A stretch of DNA of 64,000 bases from positions 1,184,501-1,248,500 of the forward strand of contig CP097899.1 in NCBI GenBank assembly GCA_023639215.1, written 5' to 3'. Each line of letters begins with the position of its first letter. The first letter of the stretch is position 1. The position numbers were made by a program, and so were the translations under genes. Below are positions 8,230 through 15,465 of the stretch, one piece after another. The notes under the pieces were generated by a model. That model searched no databases and was not told the DNA's origin. It saw only the letters and a program-made list of their open reading frames with translations. This DNA comes from Candidatus Pristimantibacillus lignocellulolyticus. GTDB taxonomy: Bacteria; Bacillota; Bacilli; Paenibacillales; Paenibacillaceae.

Positions 8230-8385
8230 GGCGTGCTGAAGTGACTACTAGGCTTCATTTTTGAGGTTTATTGTGGGGTTCGGCGTGCCGAAGGGACTAT
8301 TAGGCTTCATTTTTTAGGTCTATTATCGGATTCGGCATGCCGAAGAGACTTTTGGACATCATTTTTGAGGTTTATTGTAATCATG
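8230..8385. repeat. Three tandem imperfect 52-bp repeats with a palindromic core
   Basis: Units start at 8230, 8282 and 8334, an exact 52-bp period. Each begins with GGCRTGCYGAAG and includes a CATTTTTKAGGTYTATT segment; units 2 and 3 begin in the palindrome TTCGGC-RT-GCCGAA (perfect TTCGGCATGCCGAA in unit 3). The repeats fill most of the 424-bp gap between two minus-strand genes (8078-8501), which holds no plausible ORF. They are somewhat richer in G and C than the surrounding spacer. Function unknown. Confidence 0.85.
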
Positions 8386-8409
8386 CTTATTCATACATTG
8401 ACTTAGTCG

Positions 8410-8466
8410 CAAAAAGAGGATACTCCTTCAGTCATTACGCAAATGACCTTTGGAATATCCCCTCAT
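8410..8466 (-). terminator. Terminator after the MhqD-like hydrolase gene
   Basis: A long hairpin on the minus strand (GAGGGGATA...TATCCTC outer arms, GTCATT/AATGAC inner arms) followed by TTTTT, about 35 nt after the hydrolase stop. Confidence 0.7.
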
Positions 8467-8501
8467 GATGCGCTTACTGTAGTAAGCACATCAACTGATG
8501 T

Positions 8502-9113
8502 TTATGATTTGAATTGAGCTTCATACCATACTTTCGCTGCTTCAACCTCTGTACGAGATAGTTGGTGACCATGACGTTCCCAATGAATTTGCACATCAGC
8601 GCCAGCTTCACTTAGTAATGATTTTAGCTCATTCGACTCAGCTGGTGTACAAATCGGATCGTTCTCACCTGCTCCAATAAAGCAAGCTACGCCAGTAAGC
8701 TTCGGCAATTCGATACTGCGAAGTGGCACCATCGGATGGTGCATAATTGCTCCTTGCAAAACATCAGCATAATGGAACAACATACTCGCTGCAATATTTG
8801 CACCATTAGAATATCCCAGTGCTACTACTTTGTTGCGATCAAAGCCATATTGAACAGCTGCATCGTCGATAAATTGCTTAAGTTCTTGAGTACGGAAAAT
8901 AAGATCTGGTTCATCAAACACTCCCTCAGCAAGACGACGGAAGAAACGTGGCATACCATTTTCAAGGATGTTACCTCTTACACTAAGTATTGCTGCACCC
9001 GGATCTACAGTACGTGCAAGTGGGATTAGATCATTCTCATCTCCACCAGTACCATGCAATAGCAAAAGCACTTGACCATCTTTTTCAGTTCCCGCTTCAT
9101 AAATATGTTTCAT
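8502..9113 (-). CDS. mhqD: MhqD-like alpha/beta hydrolase (carboxylesterase family)
   Basis: 203 aa, single alpha/beta-hydrolase domain of the phospholipase/carboxylesterase family. The oxyanion region LLHGTGGDEND, nucleophile Ser102 in GYSNGAN, Asp152 in GENDP and His183 in HGHQLS form the catalytic triad. B. subtilis MhqD is an esterase-like protein induced by catechol and hydroquinone under MhqR control; here an MhqR-like repressor gene lies immediately upstream on the same strand and the two promoters share an operator. ATG 9113 follows GGAGGG. The substrate is not known even in B. subtilis. Confidence 0.85.
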   Translation of the reverse strand: MKHIYEAGTEKDGQVLLLLHGTGGDENDLIPLARTVDPGAAILSVRGNILENGMPRFFRRLAEGVFDEPDLIFRTQELKQFIDDAAVQYGFDRNKVVALGYSNGANIAASMLFHYADVLQGAIMHHPMVPLRSIELPKLTGVACFIGAGENDPICTPAESNELKSLLSEAGADVQIHWERHGHQLSRTEVEAAKVWYEAQFKS

Positions 9114-9183
9114 TACAATTCCCTCCACTTTTTAATATTACATTCATTGTCCCTTTAAGCCTTAAATTACATTCATCACAATG

Positions 9184-9203
9184 ATATCTCAGCATTAAGA
9201 TAT
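9184..9203. promoter_or_regulatory. MhqR-type operator upstream of the hydrolase gene
   Basis: ATATCTCAGCATTAAGATAT: arms match at 7 of 8 positions around a 4-bp centre. It lies about 70 bp upstream of the hydrolase ATG and agrees with the operator at 9706-9725 at 14 of 20 positions, including ATCT and AGAT in both arms. Confidence 0.65.
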
Positions 9204-9224
9204 GAGAGATTAAGCTACAAGGAA

Positions 9225-9686
9225 CTACCCCTTATAACTTTCTTCTGCAAATTTCCCGAGTTTTTTTAGTAAACTCGTAGCTTGACGCTGTTCTTCTACT
9301 GTTAATCCTGCCACAGCATCATGAATAACACACCCATGAGTCGGAAACACTTCCTCAATAAACTCCGAACCTGCATCTGTCACTTCTGCATAGATTAAGC
9401 GACGATCTTCTGTGGATACTCTACGTCGTACCAGCTGCTTTTTTTCTAATTTGTCGATGACGTACGTAATATTACCGCTACTCATCAATACTTTATTGCC
9501 AATTTGTTGTAATGGTTGTGGGCCTTTATGATACAGTAATTCTAATACTCCGAACTCCGTACGATTCAAGCCATGCGCTCTAATATCACGATCTCCATGG
9601 GAACTTACCCATTGGTTAGCACGTGATAATGCAATATATAGTTCTAAAGCATCTTCCACTTGTTCATAACGCTTTGTTTCGCTCAT
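9225..9686 (-). CDS. mhqR: MarR-family repressor, MhqR-like
   Basis: 153 aa winged-helix regulator. The central segment (HGLNRTEFGVLELLYHKGPQ, PLQQIG, SSGNITYVIDKLEKK, EDRRLIYAEVT) is close to what I recall of B. subtilis MhqR, the repressor of quinone/catechol detoxification genes. The start ATG 9686 has AAAAGGGG 7 nt upstream. A perfect inverted repeat 20 bp upstream of the ATG indicates autorepression, and the same motif precedes the downstream hydrolase gene. No conserved sensory Cys of the YodB type is seen near the N-terminus. Confidence 0.85.
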   Translation of the reverse strand: MSETKRYEQVEDALELYIALSRANQWVSSHGDRDIRAHGLNRTEFGVLELLYHKGPQPLQQIGNKVLMSSGNITYVIDKLEKKQLVRRRVSTEDRRLIYAEVTDAGSEFIEEVFPTHGCVIHDAVAGLTVEEQRQATSLLKKLGKFAEESYKG

Positions 9687-9705
9687 CGTTATGCCCCTTT
9701 TCAAA

Positions 9706-9725
9706 TTATCTTAATTTTAAGATAA
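9706..9725. promoter_or_regulatory. Perfect MarR operator upstream of mhqR-like gene
   Basis: TTATCTTAATTTTAAGATAA, a 9-bp perfect inverted repeat around two T. It lies 20 bp upstream of the repressor ATG, consistent with autoregulation. The core ATCT...AGAT matches the published style of the B. subtilis MhqR site. Confidence 0.78.
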
Positions 9726-9793
9726 CATGTTAACGAATCGATGTCAATCATCCTAGTTAGCATATGATACCAAGTAATCCATCACTTGTTAAC

Positions 9794-9822
9794 TTGACTT
9801 ATTCAATATTAATAAGTATGCT
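9794..9822 (+). promoter_or_regulatory. Probable promoter of the T-box/trpS transcript
   Basis: TTGACT (9794-9799), 17-nt spacer, TATGCT (9817-9822), about 25 nt before the first conserved T-box leader elements. Confidence 0.55.
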
Positions 9823-9842
9823 ATTATAAATTATATATTAAA

Positions 9843-10107
9843 CAGCAAGGAAGAGAAATAGTAGTCTAAATTTGCATGTCTTTAGCGAGCCGATAACTGG
9901 TGAAAAGTTCGGCACATGCCTGTAGATGAATGGGTCTCTTCGCCTCAACCCGAACATGCACATCGTTTTAGAGATGATTGGCATTAGTAGGCATTGACGG
10001 AGCTCACCGTTATTGAGCTATCAAGTGCGATTGTATAATCGAATTTGGGTGGTACCGCGGAGTATAACGCTTCGTCCCTTATGTTTTAAGGGGCGGAGCT
10101 TTTTTTG
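9843..10107 (+). ncRNA. T-box riboswitch (tryptophan) of trpS
   Basis: Standard tRNA-sensing leader. The stem I base GAGA/TCTC closes a region with the AGTA bulge on the 5' side and a probable specifier codon TGG at 9931-9933 on the 3' side. The invariant T-box TGGTACCGCG lies at 10050-10059. The competing terminator (10069-10107) has arms GCTTCGTCCCTT and AAGGGGCGGAGC followed by seven T. Uncharged tRNA-Trp should stabilise the antiterminator and switch trpS on when tryptophan is short. Confidence 0.95.
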
Positions 10108-10141
10108 TTTTTAAATTAAAGAGAAGGTAGGGTGTTTGTAT

Positions 10142-11125
10142 ATGAAACGTATTTTATCTGGTATTAAACCTAGTGGGGAACTTAATATTGGCGGTTATTC
10201 TGGCGCTTTAAGCCAATTCGTTCTTAACCAAGAACAATTCGATTGCTTCTACTTCATTCCTGATCTACACGCGATTACCGTATATCAAGATCCAAAAGAA
10301 CTTCGTCAACGATCTCGTGAATTGGCTGCTCTTTATGTTGCTGCAGGAATTGACCCTAAGCGTTCAGCAATCTTTCTACAATCTCAAGTATCAGCACATG
10401 CTGAGCTTGGATGGTTAATGGAGACACAAGCTCACTTTGGTGAACTTAGCCGTATGACGCAATTCAAAGATAAATCCGATGGTAAAGACGTAGTAAGTTC
10501 TGCACTATTCACTTATCCAGCACTAATGGCCGCTGATATTTTATTATATCAAGCGACTCATGTTCCAGTAGGTGACGATCAGAAGCAACATGTTGAGTTA
10601 ACGCGTGACTTAGCTAATCGTTTCAACAATCGTTATGGTGAAACATTCATCGTTCCTGAACCAATTATTCAAGAAACTGGCGCTCGTATTATGGGACTAG
10701 ACGATCCTTCCAGTAAAATGAGCAAATCTAATCCGAATATAAGTAGCTACATTCTTATGCTAGATGAGCCTGCTGTTATACGCAAAAAATTCTCACGTGC
10801 TGTAACAGACTCCGATATGTCTGTTCGCTATGACTGGGAGAATAAGCCTGCTGTAAGTAACTTAATCGAAATCTATTCTGTATTCTCTGGTATGGATATT
10901 CCAGCGGTTGAGAAACATTTCGAAGGTCAAGGCTATGGTAACTTCAAGAAAGAAATTGCTGAAGTTGTTATTAGTAAACTTGAGCCGATTCAACAAAAAT
11001 TCCATGATATCGTCAACTCTGCTGAGCTTGACGCCATCCTTCGTGATGGAGCAGAGCGTGCATCTGCAGTAGCAAATGAGACACTTACTAAAGCGAAACA
11101 AAACATGGGCTTCCTTGTATTGTAA
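10142..11125 (+). CDS. trpS: Tryptophanyl-tRNA synthetase
   Basis: 327 aa class I synthetase charging tRNA-Trp. The N-terminal SGIKPSGELNIGGYSGAL is the HIGH-type region and SKMSKSNPN the KMSKS loop. The HIGH equivalent reads NIGG where the common bacterial form is TIGN or TLGN, so the second conserved position differs. ATG 10142 is used; an in-frame TTG at 10136 is closer to the AAGGTAGGG site but is less likely. The gene is alone behind a tryptophan T-box and converges on rlmN through a shared terminator. Confidence 0.95.
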   Translation: MKRILSGIKPSGELNIGGYSGALSQFVLNQEQFDCFYFIPDLHAITVYQDPKELRQRSRELAALYVAAGIDPKRSAIFLQSQVSAHAELGWLMETQAHFGELSRMTQFKDKSDGKDVVSSALFTYPALMAADILLYQATHVPVGDDQKQHVELTRDLANRFNNRYGETFIVPEPIIQETGARIMGLDDPSSKMSKSNPNISSYILMLDEPAVIRKKFSRAVTDSDMSVRYDWENKPAVSNLIEIYSVFSGMDIPAVEKHFEGQGYGNFKKEIAEVVISKLEPIQQKFHDIVNSAELDAILRDGAERASAVANETLTKAKQNMGFLVL

Positions 11126-11162
11126 TCGAGGATTTTAACAGTACATCTACTTAAGCATCATA

Positions 11163-11206
11163 AATAGGCTCGCTCGAAAGTAAATTACTTTCAAGCGAGC
11201 CTATTA
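11163..11206. terminator. Bidirectional terminator between trpS and rlmN
   Basis: AATAGGCTCGCT and AGCGAGCCTATT form the main stem, extended by GAAAGTAA/TTACTTTC. A T-rich stretch follows on the plus strand and the element lies between two convergent stops. Confidence 0.8.
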
Positions 11207-11219
11207 TTGTTTTCAACTA

Positions 11220-12284
11220 TTAATTGTTCGATGCTTTATCTAGCTGCTTGCTTCGTAATTGTCCACATGCTGCATCGATATCAGCACCATGCTCCAGACG
11301 AACACTAACGCTAATTCCTTGCTTCTTCAACACATCGTAGAAAGCTCGAATATCATCTTGCTCACTGCGTTGATACTGACTATGCTCATCTACTGGGTTA
11401 TATGGAATTAAGTTCACATTCACTAAATCTTTACGTGGCATCATTAATTCAGCAAGTTCAAGCGCATGTTCTGGCTGATCATTTACATGTTTCAACAGTA
11501 TATATTCAATCGTTGCACGGCGATTAGAATTATTCAAGTAATAATCAATCGCAGGCATTAGCTTCTCTAGTGGATAAGCCTTATTGATCTTCATAATGCG
11601 TGAGCGAAGCTCATTGTTCGGCGCATGTAGAGAGATCGCTAAGTTAACACCTAGATCACTGTCTGTAAATTCTTTAAACTTATTCACAATACCACTTGTC
11701 GATACTGTAATATGACGTGGGCCAATCGCAAGACCATTATGATCCTTCACTGTACGAACGAAATTAGACATGTGTATGAAGTTATCGAATGGCTCACCAA
11801 TCCCCATTACAACGATATGGCTAACTTTCTCATTTTTAGCATGACCATCTAAGAAAAATTGAACTTGCATTATTTGCTCGGTAATTTCCGCACTCGTTAG
11901 ATCGCGGCTTTTTGCAATTAATCCACTCGCACAGAAACTACAACCGATATTACAACCTACTTGAGTCGTCACACAAACCGATAGACCGAACTTATGGCGC
12001 ATAAGCACCGTTTCGATCAGATTACCATCAGCAAGTTGGAACAGAAATTTCACCGTACCATCTTGTGATTGTTGACGTGTATGCTCAGTTAACGTCTCAA
12101 ATATGAAATGCTGTTCTAGCAGTTCTACTGTCGCACTGTTCACTTCTGTCATGTCTGCAAACGAACGAACACGATTTCGATACAATGCACGCCATACATG
12201 AAGGGCACGAGAACGCTTATGACCACGTTCTTCTAGCCACTCCACTAATTGGTCAAATGTTAATCCATATATTGATACTTTCAT
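11220..12284 (-). CDS. rlmN: 23S rRNA (adenine-2503-C2)/tRNA methyltransferase RlmN
   Basis: 354 aa radical-SAM enzyme. The cluster-binding Cys111, Cys115 and Cys118 lie in CNIGCSFC, and the C-terminal Cys340 in ADIDAACGQL is in the position of the family's catalytic cysteine; the GIGEPFDNF segment matches the SAM site. RlmN adds a methyl group to C2 of A2503 in the peptidyl-transferase centre and of A37 in some tRNAs. The start ATG 12284 has GAGG 10 nt upstream; the open frame upstream of it lacks support. Single gene, convergent with trpS. Confidence 0.95.
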   Translation of the reverse strand: MKVSIYGLTFDQLVEWLEERGHKRSRALHVWRALYRNRVRSFADMTEVNSATVELLEQHFIFETLTEHTRQQSQDGTVKFLFQLADGNLIETVLMRHKFGLSVCVTTQVGCNIGCSFCASGLIAKSRDLTSAEITEQIMQVQFFLDGHAKNEKVSHIVVMGIGEPFDNFIHMSNFVRTVKDHNGLAIGPRHITVSTSGIVNKFKEFTDSDLGVNLAISLHAPNNELRSRIMKINKAYPLEKLMPAIDYYLNNSNRRATIEYILLKHVNDQPEHALELAELMMPRKDLVNVNLIPYNPVDEHSQYQRSEQDDIRAFYDVLKKQGISVSVRLEHGADIDAACGQLRSKQLDKASNN

Positions 12285-12441
12285 CTCGCTATATCCTCTT
12301 TTCACCTATCACATCATCAACGTAAAACTCTTTACTGCTCGTGGTGCTATGATAAGTTCCTCTATTGTCGTATATATTCTGCTTTCTATTTTCCCAAAAT
12401 TAGCACGACAATACAAGTAGTAAGTTCAGGACAAGAAATAA

Positions 12442-12462
12442 CCCCTTCAACTATTGAAGGGG
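12442..12462 (-). terminator. Terminator overlapping the anti-sigma stop codon
   Basis: CCCCTTCAA-TAG-TTGAAGGGG on the minus strand: the TAG in the loop is the stop codon of the anti-sigma gene and the 5' arm encodes its last residues. The downstream T-tract is weak (TTATTTCTT). Confidence 0.6.
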
Positions 12463-13764
12463 AATGGAGATTTCTTTGCTACCATCAAGGTAAGATGGGT
12501 AGGAATAAACGTAAATTCGAACAGGGTTTACAATTTCACTCAAATCATAATTGTCTACAGATTCTATATACTCTTCATTAGAATGAGTACTTGAAGAATT
12601 GAAATAAAGTGAATTGCCTTCTGCATCGATGCCTCCGGAGAATATAGAACTAATCGTCGACTCTTCATCAATCATTATCTTCGACCGTAATGAACGATGG
12701 TTCATAACTTCTAATTCCAAATCGAGCTGTTCAGGTACATATAGTAACTCATTATTCTCAAAGTCAACCTCAATATAATCCTTTCCTTTAGGTAGAGCTT
12801 CAATACTACCTAGTAGTAAGGTTAACTGCTCAGGTTCGCGGAAGAAGTTACTTTGAATGTTATAGCCAACTTCTCCATCACGAATGTTCCCCCAGCCAGA
12901 AACACCATTAAGTATTCCACCCCACTGTTCACCGTGCTCATCAACCAATTTAATTTCTTTAATTTGTAGTAGTTGCATTGTATTATGCTCATCAACCAAT
13001 ATTTTCACCTGTGCACGTAGCGGTGAAATACTTAGCGACTGTACTGTAAGACGTTGACCATCGATAGTGAACTCTTCGTTCAATTCATAATGCTTCGTCA
13101 CTGCAATGGGTTGCTGTAAAGTGAATGGAATATTGAATTCTGTATTATATTCATCCTTAAAATCTATTTCTAGACTAAAGCTGGCATTTTCATAGCTAAT
13201 TGGTTCAGACACATGAACTTCGATCTTATCTTCAATAATAGTAGTTGGAACTGCGCTAAATCCTGAGGAACCGTAACCAGCTTGCATCGCCTCCCCATTT
13301 TGCAATATATTGATTCCACCCATATTCAATCGAGAAATATCATATGGTGCTTCTAATGTATAAAATACAATCATCCCTGATTCATCAGCAATAATACCGT
13401 CTAATGTTAGTGTCAAATCATTATTCGTTACTTTAATATTCAACGGCTCATAATATTGCTGGTCCATAATATCTTCGATTCCTTTATCCCAAGTAATGAG
13501 ATCAACCACCCGATCCATACCAGGTATTTTCGCTACAGTACTTGCAAACACAGGTGATATCCGAATACTTGTGAAGAAGATGATCAGTATTCCCATTACT
13601 ATGCTTGCATTACGTACCCATAGTAGTTGCTTTGTTCTAGTACGTTCCCGCTTCGCTCTTTGTAGCCCTGCTAATCTAGCAGCTGCTAACTGTTCAGTCG
13701 GAACAACAATTCCATCGAGTGTCTCAGCATACCGGTCGTAGTTAACTAATGCTTCGTTCTCCAT
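12451..13764 (-). CDS. Membrane anti-sigma factor with DUF4179 domain
   Basis: 437 aa. A cytoplasmic N-terminus (~1-45), one transmembrane helix (~48-67), a DUF4179-like segment just outside (~70-170) and a long beta-rich extracytoplasmic region. It begins inside the stop codon of the ECF sigma gene (TAATG overlap), with AAGGAGGAGGGG in the end of that gene, so the two are translationally coupled. This layout is that of an anti-sigma factor that holds its ECF sigma at the membrane and releases it after an envelope signal. There is no zinc-binding HxxxCxxC motif. The signal is unknown. Confidence 0.82.
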   Translation of the reverse strand: MENEALVNYDRYAETLDGIVVPTEQLAAARLAGLQRAKRERTRTKQLLWVRNASIVMGILIIFFTSIRISPVFASTVAKIPGMDRVVDLITWDKGIEDIMDQQYYEPLNIKVTNNDLTLTLDGIIADESGMIVFYTLEAPYDISRLNMGGINILQNGEAMQAGYGSSGFSAVPTTIIEDKIEVHVSEPISYENASFSLEIDFKDEYNTEFNIPFTLQQPIAVTKHYELNEEFTIDGQRLTVQSLSISPLRAQVKILVDEHNTMQLLQIKEIKLVDEHGEQWGGILNGVSGWGNIRDGEVGYNIQSNFFREPEQLTLLLGSIEALPKGKDYIEVDFENNELLYVPEQLDLELEVMNHRSLRSKIMIDEESTISSIFSGGIDAEGNSLYFNSSSTHSNEEYIESVDNYDLSEIVNPVRIYVYSYPSYLDGSKEISIPLQ

Positions 13765-14279
13765 TATATCCCCTCCTCCTTGAACAATAACCGCAATTTA
13801 CGAAGTGCATAATGCAATCTTGATTTCACTGTTCCTTCTGGGATATTCAATGATTGAGCAATATCTACATTGCTTCGATCTTCGATATACTTCATCATAA
13901 TTAGCTCCCGTTGTTCTTCACTTAAACTTGATAGTGTATCTAGAATCTCTATTTCTGTAGCTTGCTGGGATTGATAATCTAATTGTTGATCAACTACTTG
14001 TTTAATCGGTATTTCCCGCTTCTGTTTGCGCAACATATCTTGACATAGATTAATTAATATTCTCGTTAACCAAGTGCGAATATATTGTGGTTCTTTAATG
14101 GAACGTATATTACGAAAGCTACGATAGGTAAGTTCCTGCATCGCTTCAAGCGCATCATGTTCGTTACGCATATAGCTGTAAGCAATACGATATAGCTGTT
14201 GTTCATATTGCTGCATTAACTCCACGAAAGCAGCTTCATTTCCCGCTATAGCATATTTAGCAAGCTCATCATTAACCAT
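13764..14279 (-). CDS. ECF RNA polymerase sigma factor
   Basis: 171 aa. Region 2 (residues ~10-78, including YRIAYSYMRNEHDALEAMQE and the -10 helix near YIRTWLTRI) and region 4 (~110-165, LSEEQRELIMMKYIEDRSNVDIA...PEGTVKSRLHYALRKL). ATG 14279 follows GAGGTGATG; the longer frame to 14336 has no site. It is similar in build to the SigV/SigX group of Bacilli and forms a two-gene operon with the DUF4179 anti-sigma factor. Target promoters cannot be read from the window. Confidence 0.9.
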   Translation of the reverse strand: MVNDELAKYAIAGNEAAFVELMQQYEQQLYRIAYSYMRNEHDALEAMQELTYRSFRNIRSIKEPQYIRTWLTRILINLCQDMLRKQKREIPIKQVVDQQLDYQSQQATEIEILDTLSSLSEEQRELIMMKYIEDRSNVDIAQSLNIPEGTVKSRLHYALRKLRLLFKEEGI

Positions 14280-14410
14280 ATTTTCATCACCTCGACTCTT
14301 TCGTATGTCTCTATATGTATTAGACTGTCTAGTCATTCATTTCGTTCAATGAATTGGGATAATTAAAATAACGTTTATACCTATATTTATCTAACTGTAA
14401 ATAAAACAAA

Positions 14411-14438
14411 AAATCCACTCCAAATTAGAGCGGATTAC
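14411..14438 (-). terminator. Terminator after the 89-aa protein gene
   Basis: AATCCGCTC / GAGTGGATT stem (one G-T pair) with a 7-nt loop and a following TTTTTG on the minus strand, about 35 nt after the stop. Confidence 0.7.
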
Positions 14439-14473
14439 AATGTTAACGTTTCTATTATTTCTTTTTTGAAGAT

Positions 14474-14743
14474 TCACCTTTTCTTACGCTCCATCTTTTC
14501 TATTTTATATGTTAGCAGATCTATTTGTTTTTGCATTTGCTCAATTTGTTGGATTAAATCTGATTGATCATCAGAGCTTTGATTCTTTTCTTTGTCAAAT
14601 TGTTGAAGTGCCATACCCGCAGCAACAGCAGCAATTCCATCACCTATTGTAGCAAGTGTCCCTCCCAAAAAGGCAAGTTTCGCAATGTATCTGTCTTCTG
14701 CATCACTATTTTGTTCTGTTTGTTTATTTTTTTTATTATTCAT
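14474..14743 (-). CDS. Small protein with hydrophobic segment and C-terminal coiled coil
   Basis: 89 aa, not recognised. A polar N-terminus rich in Asn, Lys and Gln is followed by a Gly/Ala-rich hydrophobic stretch (~24-47, FLGGTLATIGDGIAAVAAG) and a C-terminal heptad-like helix (~60-88, LIQQIEQMQKQIDLLTYKIEKM). AGGGAGG stands at good spacing before ATG 14743 and a terminator follows, so it is very probably expressed. The hydrophobic part could lie on or in the membrane with the coiled coil in the cytoplasm. No function is proposed. Confidence 0.75.
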   Translation of the reverse strand: MNNKKNKQTEQNSDAEDRYIAKLAFLGGTLATIGDGIAAVAAGMALQQFDKEKNQSSDDQSDLIQQIEQMQKQIDLLTYKIEKMERKKR

Positions 14744-14876
14744 CGCTAATCCTCCCTTACCTATTTTATGCCTATAGGATGAATTGTGATTATCCTAAAT
14801 AACAGTTTAATGAGTATAGAGCATTTTCGGGAGGAAATATATATCATTAAAAATCCCCAATATCAATTTTTCATAA

Positions 14877-14931
14877 CAAAAAAGAGCGATCAAAGTAGTC
14901 ATTTCCGAAAAAATGATAGTTTGATCGCTCC
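14877..14931 (-). terminator. Terminator after the DinB-like gene
   Basis: GAGCGATCAAA / TTTGATCGCTC perfect 11-bp stem with a partly paired loop, followed by TTTTTTG on the minus strand. Confidence 0.85.
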
Positions 14932-14957
14932 TGTATTTTATTAAATAGTATAAGTTC

Positions 14958-15404
14958 TTATTGTGCGTGCTTTTGCATTAGTGAAATTTGACCTGCGTGA
15001 ATACCAGTATGGTACATTAGTTGAGAAATTGCATCTAGTGGAGAGAATGTTCCACGAGGCGTTTTCACTTCTTTATTCCAATCTTCTTCTGGTAATGCCT
15101 TCATAGCGGCAATAATTATAGCGTTAGATGCCTCAAGCAAAGCGACTAGCTCATCTACATTATCGAATTCGACTGCAGAATTACCGGGACCACGTAATGT
15201 GTGATATTCAAGATCAGCAGGTTTCGGCGTTCCGAATACCCATTCTGCATATACAAATTCAACTTCAGCACTATGTCTGATCATATGACCTACGGAAGCA
15301 GGACCAATCGACAATGAAAGAGATTCTTGCGGCAATTCCTTAACCATCTTGTGGAAACGACCTTGTAAGGACTTCCACATTGCAATTACTGTTTCTGTAT
15401 TCAT
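14958..15404 (-). CDS. DinB-superfamily (four-helix) protein
   Basis: 148 aa, predicted all-helical DinB/YfiT fold. Candidate metal-binding histidines are in VGHMIRHSAEVE (~40-46) and HTGIHAGQI (~132-140), which matches the three-His pattern of the family. Members include thiol-dependent transferases using bacillithiol or mycothiol, and many of unknown role. ATG 15404 has GGAGG upstream. It lies 61 nt downstream of the haem/iron ABC operon on the same strand with no terminator seen between them, so it may be co-transcribed and Fur-regulated. Confidence 0.82.
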   Translation of the reverse strand: MNTETVIAMWKSLQGRFHKMVKELPQESLSLSIGPASVGHMIRHSAEVEFVYAEWVFGTPKPADLEYHTLRGPGNSAVEFDNVDELVALLEASNAIIIAAMKALPEEDWNKEVKTPRGTFSPLDAISQLMYHTGIHAGQISLMQKHAQ

Positions 15405-15465
15405 ATTTCTGTACCTCCAGCGGTTTACATATTAATAGATGACTATTACCCGAACTGAAAATTAA

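Noticed and set aside
8230..8385. Possible CRISPR or replication iterons
   Set aside because: Only three imperfect 52-bp units without spacers; no rep, dnaA-box cluster or partition gene nearby.
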